20,571 nucleotides of DNA, from positions 1 through 20,571 of the forward strand of contig JAJKJG010000416.1 in the NCBI GenBank assembly GCA_021154065.1, given 5' to 3'. Position 1 is the first letter of the stretch. Every line of letters begins with the position of its first letter. The notes under the pieces were generated by a model that was given only the letters and a program-made list of their open reading frames with translations, was not told where the DNA came from and made no database searches. Below, one piece after another: positions 1 to 5,850 of this stretch. The position numbers were made by a program, and so were the translations under genes. This DNA comes from Methylobacterium sp. (GTDB lineage: Bacteria > Pseudomonadota > Alphaproteobacteria > Rhizobiales > Beijerinckiaceae).

Positions 1-1091
1 CCATGGCCGGCATCGTGGAACAGGAGGACCGGATTGCCGCCCCCGGCGGCGCGGTATGCCGAGAGCAGCGTGCGCAGGCTGCGCAGCTGGCGGCGGACAT
101 CCGGCACCTCGTAGGTCACGGCCCCGGTCGGGCAGGCGGCGGCGCAGGAGCCGCAGCCGCCGCAGACATAGGGGTCGATCGCGACATGGTCGCCGGCCGG
201 CGTGATGGCGCCCGTCGGGCAGAGCTCGAGGCAGCGCGTGCAGCCCGTGATCTGCGAGCGTGAATGCGCGCACAAAGCTTCGGAGAAGCTGACGAATTTC
301 GGCTTATCGAAGGTGCCGACGAGGTGCGAGGCCTCGAAGATCAGGCGCTCGACGGCCGCGGCGTCGCGCGGATCGGCGCGAAGATATCCGCTCCTCAGCT
401 CGTGCGCCGGAAAGAGCGGGAAATTGCCCGAGAGATCGAGGACGAGGTCGCAGGTCGAGGTCGCCCCGTCACGCGCCGGCCCGAACACGAGATGCTCGCG
501 CGACGAGGGAGCGGGCTGGGCGAAGTCGTCGATCCGCAACGAGAACGCGCCGAGATGCCCCGTTGCGCCGGCGATCGTGCCCTTCAGCACCGGAAACGCC
601 GTCGCCCGCGGCGGCGCGATCTCCCCAGGCTTTGTCAGGAGCACGGTGATGTCGAGGTGATCCGAAAGCCGGCGCGCCGCCTCGATCGCGGCGGCATCCC
701 GTCCATAGACCAAGGCGACGCCGCGGCTTTCCATGGCGACGAACTGCACGGCGTGGGCGGGCTCGGCGGCGGCCGCGAGAAGTGCTGCCATCTTCGGGCC
801 GGCGTCGCGAGCATTCGCCGACCAGCCGGCGTTCTCGCGGATGTTCGCGAAGGCGACCCGCTCCTCGGCGCCAGCCTCGGCCGCGGCCTCGCGAAACAGC
901 GGCGCCTCCTGCGTGCACCCCACGGTGATCGCCGCACCGGTGTTCAGCGCCGCCTTGAAGCGCTCGAGCTCGCGCCGGCAGAGCTGATCTGCGCTCCGCA
1001 GCTCGCCGCCGCAGCCCGCCGCGATCGCCGCCGCGTCGAGCGGCATCGTCTCCTCGCAGGAGCAGGCGAAAACAATGCGCTTATCGTTCAC
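1..1091 (-). CDS. 4Fe-4S dicluster ferredoxin-type protein (partial, C-terminus outside window)
   Basis: The frame is open from a GTG at 1089-1091 to the left edge, about 363 codons, so the C-terminus is missing. The GTG opens VNDKRIVFACSCEETMPLD and has GGA a few bases upstream; no ATG is better placed. Two classical [4Fe-4S] motifs are visible: C284xxCxxxC291, followed after CP by a short linker, and C310xxCxxCxxxC320. The N-terminal part is also cysteine-rich (CSC near residue 10, then GCGG). The middle, roughly residues 60-270, is not assigned to a fold. The gene diverges from the formate dehydrogenase operon. From recall, a ferredoxin-like protein of about 650 residues often occupies this place in Hyphomicrobiales. 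It may pass electrons or help assemble Fe-S enzymes; its real partner is unknown. Confidence 0.85.
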   Translation of the reverse strand, partial: MNDKRIVFACSCEETMPLDAAAIAAGCGGELRSADQLCRRELERFKAALNTGAAITVGCTQEAPLFREAAAEAGAEERVAFANIRENAGWSANARDAGPKMAALLAAAAEPAHAVQFVAMESRGVALVYGRDAAAIEAARRLSDHLDITVLLTKPGEIAPPRATAFPVLKGTIAGATGHLGAFSLRIDDFAQPAPSSREHLVFGPARDGATSTCDLVLDLSGNFPLFPAHELRSGYLRADPRDAAAVERLIFEASHLVGTFDKPKFVSFSEALCAHSRSQITGCTRCLELCPTGAITPAGDHVAIDPYVCGGCGSCAAACPTGAVTYEVPDVRRQLRSLRTLLSAYRAAGGGNPVLLFHDAGH

Positions 1092-1158
1092 GTGTCCGTC
1101 CCGGATGGAGGCTTTTTGCCGCCTCTCGCCTTCGTTATCCCTCTTCTATACTGGAATC

Positions 1159-1187
1159 GCTCGAAAGAACGAGCCCGAGACCTCGGG
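1159..1187. promoter_or_regulatory. Tandem inverted repeats in the divergent promoter region
   Basis: The 125-base gap between the divergent ferredoxin gene and the formate dehydrogenase operon carries two back-to-back inverted repeats. The first is GCTCG-AAAGAA-CGAGC (1159-1174). The second is CCCGAG-AC-CTCGGG (1174-1187). They share one base and lie 30-58 bases upstream of the first operon start. A TATACT-like hexamer is at 1147-1152 but has no convincing -35 partner. These could be operators for a regulator of both transcription units, or stem-loops in the 5' leader. Only the symmetry is observed; the role is inferred. Confidence 0.35.
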
Positions 1188-1216
1188 TCGCACCGGCGAT
1201 CCCAACGAAACGCCGC

Positions 1217-1951
1217 ATGCCCATTACCGCCCTGAAGGCCAGACCGCCGCTCGACCTGCCGCCGCCCTACACGCTCGTCACCCTGCGCGAGACCGGCGAC
1301 GCCTTCGCGCATGCCTGCCGGATCGCGCCGGAAGCCGGGGCCGGCACCCTCGTCCATGTCGGCCGGTTCGACCTCCTCGAGTTCGCCTTGGTGCTCGAGC
1401 CCGAGGAGCCGCTCGCCCGGGCGCGCCGGGTCTTCTTTGCCGGCATGGCGGCGCTCGCCGACGCCATCGGCGCCGTCTCGCCGCCGGTGAAGCCGCTGGT
1501 TTTCGACTGGCCGGACACGATCCTCTTCGACGGCGCCCGCATCGGCGGCGGGCGGCTCGGCTGGCCGGCGGATTGCGGCGAGGATGCGGTGCCGGGCTGG
1601 CTCGTGTTCTCGGCGTCGCTGACGCGGGCCCGGATCGGCATTCTCGAATCCGGCGCGGCGCCGGCCTCGACTTCGCTCGAGGAGGAGCATTTCGCGACCG
1701 GCAGCGAGGCCATCCTCGAGGGCTTTGCCCGTTTCCTCATGGTCGCCTTCGACACCTGGAACGACAAGGGATTCGAGCCGGTCGCGGCCGGGTATCTCTC
1801 CCGCCTGGCCCTGCCGGGGAAAAGCCGGCTCGACCACAACGGTGACCTCGTCATCGGCGGCGAGGGGGAGGCGATGCTGCGGTTGCCGCTGGTGCCGGCT
1901 CTCGAGGAGCCCGCCTGGCTCGACCGGCAAGCCGGCGCCCCAAGGCTCTGA
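1217..1951 (+). CDS. Biotin/lipoate-protein ligase-fold family protein, divergent
   Basis: A 244-residue protein resembling biotin/lipoate protein ligases. The clearest signature is around residues 95-117, FDWPDTILFDGARIGGGRLG, which aligns with the KWPND...GxKxxGIL active-site region of biotin ligases. The lysine expected in the second part is replaced (GARIGG), and the usual GRG(R/K) loop is not obvious near the N-terminus, so ordinary ligase activity is doubtful. It is the first gene of the formate dehydrogenase operon, 3 bases before the next gene. No strong Shine-Dalgarno precedes the ATG, which is the first possible start. The family name comes from recall of Hyphomicrobiales annotation of this position. 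It could hold a cofactor or a peptide rather than acylate a protein; that is inference. Confidence 0.75.
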   Translation: MPITALKARPPLDLPPPYTLVTLRETGDAFAHACRIAPEAGAGTLVHVGRFDLLEFALVLEPEEPLARARRVFFAGMAALADAIGAVSPPVKPLVFDWPDTILFDGARIGGGRLGWPADCGEDAVPGWLVFSASLTRARIGILESGAAPASTSLEEEHFATGSEAILEGFARFLMVAFDTWNDKGFEPVAAGYLSRLALPGKSRLDHNGDLVIGGEGEAMLRLPLVPALEEPAWLDRQAGAPRL

Positions 1952-1954
1952 CCA

Positions 1955-2506
1955 ATGCTCATGCTGCCGCGGACCATCCGCCTCGACCCGTCCGACGCCT
2001 TCGTGTTCACGCGCGCGGCGGAGGCGGGCGAATGGGCGGTGACCGGCTCGTTCCTGTTCGTCGACGCGGACGTGGCAGCACTCACGGGCAAGGCGCGTGC
2101 CGCCTTCCGGGCCGGGTTCGTCGGCGTCGACTCGCTTGGCTTCTCGACCCTTGTCGTCGTCACCGCCGCGACCGCGTCTGAGCGGGACGGCGCGGTCGAG
2201 GCGCTCGCCGGACACATCCACGCGACGCTCGGGGCGCCGAGCCGCGAAGCCGCCCGGGCGGCCGCCGCCGAGGAGGTCGACTTCGCGGCTTCGCTCTGCC
2301 AGGACGAGCCCGGCACTATCCTCGCCATGCATCGCACCTTCGAGGGCGGCAAGATCCGCGAGCAGTTCCGCAGCCTCCGGCGACGCGACCCGGGGCCGGG
2401 CGCCGATCGCCTGCATGCGCACGCCCGCGCCTTCGAGTTCGTCGAGGTCGAGGAGGAGCCGGGCGACGCAGTCGACCTCGTCGGTCTTGCCGAGGCGAAG
2501 CGCTGA
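1955..2506 (+). CDS. DUF6505-type conserved protein of the formate dehydrogenase operon
   Basis: A 183-residue soluble protein with no signal peptide, membrane segment or known catalytic motif. It opens MLMLPRTIRLDPSDAFVF; a second ATG six bases further in (1961) is an equally plausible start. The N-terminal half is mildly hydrophobic and looks globular, with a GEWAVTGSFLF stretch near residue 26. The C-terminal third is charged, with many Arg, Glu and Asp residues. It follows the ligase-like gene by 3 bases, and its TGA shares one base with the next ATG (TGATG), which suggests translational coupling. I recognise it as the protein annotated DUF6505 in this context, but function is unknown. 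Close packing with formate dehydrogenase genes suggests maturation or stability, not catalysis. Confidence 0.7.
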   Translation: MLMLPRTIRLDPSDAFVFTRAAEAGEWAVTGSFLFVDADVAALTGKARAAFRAGFVGVDSLGFSTLVVVTAATASERDGAVEALAGHIHATLGAPSREAARAAAAEEVDFAASLCQDEPGTILAMHRTFEGGKIREQFRSLRRRDPGPGADRLHAHARAFEFVEVEEEPGDAVDLVGLAEAKR

Positions 2507-3513
2507 TGCCCGAGTTCTGGGTCTCGTCCGGGCATCACCTGACGCCGCGCACGGAAGGCGGCGGGCTCGCAATCACGGACGAGCTGATCCTCGCGTACCT
2601 CGCCCGCCCGGAGCTCGTTCCACCCGACGAGGCTTGCGCCGCCGAGCGTCGCCTGCACGCGAGCCTGATGGCCTCGCCGCGCCGTGCCGTCGTCGCGGAG
2701 GAGATCGCCGCCGTCGTCGACGCGGACGCGCGCGAGAACTGGTCCGTGATGCTCGAATTCCGCGAACGCCTGCTCGCGGCGCCGAGCGTCGAGGCCGCCT
2801 ATCTCGACATCGCGCGGCGCCCGGCCGCGACGCCGCCGCTGTTTCTGAACCAGCTCGTGCACCTCATCCTACGCAACGCCCTCGACCGCTGCGAGGACCC
2901 CTACGTCCTTCGCGCCGCCGAGCTGTTCTTTCGCCCGCAAAGGGTCTCGTTTCTCGACGGCGCGGCGGTTCTCGCCGACGCCGAGGTGATCGAGGCGCAT
3001 GAGGGGGCGCGCGGCCTGTCGCCGCTCGCCGCCATGCTCGGCCAGGAGCCGGCGGCGGAGCTCGACGTACTCGAGGACGGGAATCTGTGGAGCTACTGGA
3101 GCCGCTCCGACGCCTTCACCATGGCGCTCGCGCTCGGCGCGAACCCGCGCAGCCGCGAAGGCCTCGCCCGGGCGATCGAGGCGTGGGTCGCCCATCTCCT
3201 CAATATCGAGGTCGCGGTCGAGCCGGTCGCCCGGATCGAGGATCCGGACTGGCGCTGGTTCGTCGGGCTCGACGTCGAGGCGACGCGGATCGGCAACGCG
3301 CTCTGGACGGGCGAGGAGATCGAGGCGGATGCGCAGTCCCGGATGCTCGCCCTGTTGCGCCTGACCTTTCCGAATGCGCGAGCGGTCGAGCAGCGGATGG
3401 CGGGCTTCCCGGTCTACCTTCTTCTCGCCATGAGCGAGGACAGGCATGTGCGCATGAAGCCGCAGAACCTGATCGTCGGCTTGCCGGTGGCGGCCGACGC
3501 GCGGGCGGCGTGA
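2506..3513 (+). CDS. DUF6352-type conserved protein of the formate dehydrogenase operon
   Basis: A 335-residue protein without signal peptide or transmembrane helix, predicted mostly alpha-helical. It opens MPEFWVSSGHHLTPRTEGGG. That first stretch carries the two adjacent histidines and a Tyr/Trp-poor loop; the rest is rich in Leu, Ala, Glu and Arg. The motif-like stretches NLWSYWSRSDAFTMAL (near residue 189) and RWFVGLDVEATRIGN (near 249) look like the conserved core. No nucleotide-binding or metal site is recognisable. The ATG overlaps the preceding stop by one base. By position and composition it matches the family annotated DUF6352, which I associate with formate dehydrogenase clusters in Hyphomicrobiales. 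Function is unknown. Confidence 0.7.
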   Translation: MPEFWVSSGHHLTPRTEGGGLAITDELILAYLARPELVPPDEACAAERRLHASLMASPRRAVVAEEIAAVVDADARENWSVMLEFRERLLAAPSVEAAYLDIARRPAATPPLFLNQLVHLILRNALDRCEDPYVLRAAELFFRPQRVSFLDGAAVLADAEVIEAHEGARGLSPLAAMLGQEPAAELDVLEDGNLWSYWSRSDAFTMALALGANPRSREGLARAIEAWVAHLLNIEVAVEPVARIEDPDWRWFVGLDVEATRIGNALWTGEEIEADAQSRMLALLRLTFPNARAVEQRMAGFPVYLLLAMSEDRHVRMKPQNLIVGLPVAADARAA

Positions 3514-3525
3514 GGCCGGGTTGAG

Positions 3526-4032
3526 ATGAGCGAGGACCATTTCGACGTCGGGGTGATCGTCGCGCGGCGGAAGCTCACCGGGCCGTGGGCCGACCACGCC
3601 TGGCTGCCGCACGCGGTGCTTCCGGCGGCTCCCGCGACCGCGCCTTGGACCTCCCTTGGGCGGGACGGCGAGGACGAGCTGTTCTACGCCGGCCCCTTCG
3701 AGGTGCGGCTGCATCCGTCCGAGACCGCGCATTACCGCGACAACCTCGCGTCCGGCCGGCCGTCGCTCTGGGTGTCGCTGCGGCCGGTCGGCGGCGACGA
3801 CTACGAGGTCTCGACGGTGACGGCGGATCCTTACGAAGGCGAAGCGCTCGCCGGCGCGATCGGGGAGACGATCGAGGCCGTGCCGATGCCGGTGGAAATC
3901 CAGGCCAAGGTCGCGGCTTTCTTCGAGGCTTTCCACGTCGAGCGGCCCTTCTTCAAGCGCAAGCGCGACCGGGCCGATCCGGAGGCGCTCGCGCAACGCC
4001 GGCGCGACCGCGGCCGCGGGGACGACGAATGA
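3526..4032 (+). CDS. DUF3305 domain-containing protein
   Basis: A 168-residue protein with the typical DUF3305 layout: an N-terminal VGVIVARRKLTGPWADHAW, then HPSETAHYRDNLASGRPSLW near residue 65, then PYEGEALAGAIGETIEAVPMP. The C-terminal tail is strongly basic (HVERPFFKRKRDR onward) and ends in Arg/Asp-rich sequence. It has no signal peptide. It starts 12 bases after the previous gene, and its TGA overlaps the next ATG (ATGA). DUF3305 and DUF3306 genes are regularly adjacent and occur with formate dehydrogenase operons, so they probably work as a pair in assembly of the enzyme. That function is inferred; I know of no settled biochemical role. Confidence 0.82.
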   Translation: MSEDHFDVGVIVARRKLTGPWADHAWLPHAVLPAAPATAPWTSLGRDGEDELFYAGPFEVRLHPSETAHYRDNLASGRPSLWVSLRPVGGDDYEVSTVTADPYEGEALAGAIGETIEAVPMPVEIQAKVAAFFEAFHVERPFFKRKRDRADPEALAQRRRDRGRGDDE

Positions 4033-4700
4033 GCGGCGAGTTCCTCTCCCGCTGGTCGCGGCTGAAAAAGGAGGCCCGGCGCTCCGAGCGCGGTCCGGAG
4101 CCCGATGCCGCGGAGGCGCCGGCCGGAGCTCCGCCGCTCGAAGCCGATCCGGCGTCGGTGCTCCCGGAGCCCGAGCTGACGCCGGAGGAGCTTGCGGCGC
4201 TGCCCAAGGTCGAGGAGATCACGGCCGCGAGCGACATCTCCGGCTTCCTTCGGCGCGGCGTCCCGGACGCGCTGCGCAACGCTGCCCTCCGCCGGATGTG
4301 GACCCTCGACCCGGCGATCCGCGACTTCGTCGGCGAGGCCCGCGACTATGCCTATGACTGGAACACGCCGGGGGGCGTGCCGGGCGCCGGTGCTCTCGAC
4401 CCTGGGGACGACGTCGCGGCCATGGTCCGGAGCGTGTTCGGCGAGTCTCCTCCGGCTGCGCCCCCCTTGGAGGCGAAAGGGTCACAGAATCGTGAGGCGG
4501 TTGCTGCCTCGCCGGGGAATGCATCGCAAGTTGCTGCGACGCAGCAAGAGGAGCCATCGGGACAGATGCGCGACTCGCATTCCGAGGCGGCGACCCCCGA
4601 CCCGATGACGGACGCCCTTGCTGCACCGCAGTCGGACCGCCCGCAAAAGCCCGCCCCTGCCGTTGCGGCACCACGGCATGGCGGCGCGAAGCCAGTCTAG
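4029..4700 (+). CDS. DUF3306 domain-containing protein
   Basis: A 223-residue protein. The N-terminus MSGEFLSRWSRLKKEARR is the usual DUF3306 opening. The core lies at about residues 50-130 (LTPEELAALPKVEEI, DISGFLRRGVP, DALRNAALRRMW, DPAIRDFVGEARDYAYDWN). From about residue 140 the protein becomes a low-complexity tail rich in Ala, Pro, Gln and Ser, probably disordered. An exact inverted repeat, TTGCTGCG-A-CGCAGCAA, falls in the tail's coding sequence (4531-4547). The start overlaps the DUF3305 stop by 4 bases, so the two are likely coupled. The 106-base gap after it is the first real break in the operon and holds a candidate promoter and operator. Function is unknown; a role in formate dehydrogenase maturation is inferred from context. 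Confidence 0.8.
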   Translation: MSGEFLSRWSRLKKEARRSERGPEPDAAEAPAGAPPLEADPASVLPEPELTPEELAALPKVEEITAASDISGFLRRGVPDALRNAALRRMWTLDPAIRDFVGEARDYAYDWNTPGGVPGAGALDPGDDVAAMVRSVFGESPPAAPPLEAKGSQNREAVAASPGNASQVAATQQEEPSGQMRDSHSEAATPDPMTDALAAPQSDRPQKPAPAVAAPRHGGAKPV

Positions 4701-4716
4701 AACCTGTCGAAACTGC

Positions 4717-4744
4717 TTGCGGCGAGGCCATAGGTTTGCATTAT
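4717..4744 (+). promoter_or_regulatory. Candidate sigma70-type promoter upstream of the HTH-TorD gene
   Basis: TTGCGG (4717-4722) and CATTAT (4739-4744) are separated by 16 bases in the only sizeable gap between operon genes (4701-4806). The -10-like box is AT-rich against a very GC-rich background. It would place a start point about 50 bases before the HTH-TorD gene. The match is only moderate and alphaproteobacterial promoters are variable, so this is a suggestion. Confidence 0.35.
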
Positions 4745-4787
4745 GTCGACACAACAAAGTGCGGACCTGCCCTACCGGGTAGGTACC
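4741..4787. promoter_or_regulatory. Palindromic candidate operator before the HTH-TorD gene
   Basis: Three symmetrical elements follow each other. TTATGTCGACACAA (4741-4754) has one mismatched pair and overlaps the candidate -10 box. CCTACC-G-GGTAGG (4771-4783) is perfect, with six-base arms around one base. GGTACC (4782-4787) overlaps its end. The perfect palindrome is centred 30 bases before the ATG at 4807. Since that gene encodes a Cro/YdaS-like HTH domain, autoregulation through these sites is a reasonable hypothesis. The symmetry is observed; binding is inferred. Confidence 0.4.
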
Positions 4788-4806
4788 GCGCGGGTCGGGA
4801 AGGAAA

Positions 4807-5586
4807 ATGCGCGAGGGCGGGCTCGAAGACGCCATCCGGGCTGCTGGAGGAATCGGCGCACTCGCGCGCCGGCTCGGCATTTCGCAGCCCTCGGTTTCCA
4901 ATTGGCAGCGGGTCCCGGCCGAGCGCGTGATCGCGGTCGAGGCGCTGACCGGCGTGCCGCGCGCCAGCCTTCGCCCGGATCTTTACGGCATGCCTGATGC
5001 CGCAGCCGCCGGCGTCGACGAGATCGACCGGCTGCGCGCGCATGAATATGGCCTTCTCGCGGTGCTTCTCGGTCGTGCGCCGGCAAAGGATCTGCTCGAG
5101 CGCCTGTCGGAGCTGAAAGGCGACGCGACGCCGCTGGGGCTCGCCCATATCGCCTTGGCCGAACTCGCCTCCGACATCGATCCGGACGAGCTCTCGCGCG
5201 AGTTCTTCGACCTTTTCATCGGCGTTGGGCGCGGCGAGCTTCTTCCCTACGCCTCATACTATCTGACCGGCTTCCTCAACGAGCGCCCGCTGGCGCGCGT
5301 CCGGGAGGACCTCAACGGCCTGGGCATCGAGCGCGCCGAAGGGCACCACGACCCGGAGGATCACCTCGCCATTCTTTGCGAGGTGATGGCGGGCCTTGCC
5401 GCAGGACGGTTCGAGGTCGAGAGCGGCGCCGAGCGGCGCTTCTTCGAGCGGCATCTGAAGCCCTGGGCGGCGCGCTTCTTCGCCGATCTCGAGACGGCGC
5501 GGCATGCGCGCTTCTACCGGCCGGTCGGCACGATCGGCCGCATCTTCATGGAGATCGAGGCGCAGGCCTTCGCCATGGACGCGTGA
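4807..5586 (+). CDS. TorD-family chaperone with N-terminal Cro/YdaS-like HTH domain
   Basis: A 259-residue, apparently two-domain protein. Residues about 6-60 form a Cro/YdaS-type HTH: GGIGALARRLGISQPSVSNW, then VPAERVIAVEALTGVPRASLRPDLY. From about residue 75 to the end it is a TorD/DmsD-type all-helical chaperone, with RAHEYGLLAVLLGR, then EFFDLFIGVGRGELLPYASYYLTGF and HDPEDHLAILCEVMAGL, which are the family signatures. TorD proteins bind the Tat signal and apo-form of a molybdoenzyme and hold it for cofactor insertion, so the client is almost certainly the FdhA encoded just downstream. GGGAAGG lies 3 bases before the ATG. The HTH part is in frame with no internal stop, so this is a fusion and not two genes. 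Whether the HTH binds DNA is not shown; it could be a structural adaptor. Confidence 0.9.
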   Translation: MREGGLEDAIRAAGGIGALARRLGISQPSVSNWQRVPAERVIAVEALTGVPRASLRPDLYGMPDAAAAGVDEIDRLRAHEYGLLAVLLGRAPAKDLLERLSELKGDATPLGLAHIALAELASDIDPDELSREFFDLFIGVGRGELLPYASYYLTGFLNERPLARVREDLNGLGIERAEGHHDPEDHLAILCEVMAGLAAGRFEVESGAERRFFERHLKPWAARFFADLETARHARFYRPVGTIGRIFMEIEAQAFAMDA

Positions 5587-5621
5587 CGAGCGCGTTCGGC
5601 GGCAACATTGGAGGACGAGCG

Positions 5622-5843
5622 ATGCGAGAGAAACGGACGAGCGCGATGGATCGCCGCAACTTCCTCCGCGCGGTCGGAGGCGCATCGACGGCTGCTGTTG
5701 CCGCCGTCGCCGCCCCGATCGCCGCGACCGAGGCGCAGGCCTACGATCCGGGCCGGGAAGAGACCAAGGAGCGCTACCAGGCCGACAGCCCCGGCGTCCA
5801 GGCCTTCTACCGCACGAATGGCTACGAGACCCTGAAGAAGTGA
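5622..5843 (+). CDS. Formate dehydrogenase-region Tat-signal small protein
   Basis: A 73-residue protein. The start ATG at 5622 follows a strong GGAGG (5610-5614). A twin-arginine motif, MDRRNFLRAVGG, lies at residues 9-20 and is followed by an Ala/Val-rich hydrophobic stretch ending near AATEAQA, a plausible signal peptidase site. The mature part, about 33 residues (from YDPGREETKERYQ to the LKK end), is charged and short. It matches the small 'formate dehydrogenase region TAT target' family that sits immediately before fdhA in many proteobacteria. It is 7 bases from fdhA and surely co-transcribed. Its job is unknown; a small periplasmic subunit or assembly partner of the enzyme is the natural guess. 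Confidence 0.85.
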   Translation: MREKRTSAMDRRNFLRAVGGASTAAVAAVAAPIAATEAQAYDPGREETKERYQADSPGVQAFYRTNGYETLKK

Positions 5844-5850
5844 GGCGGCC

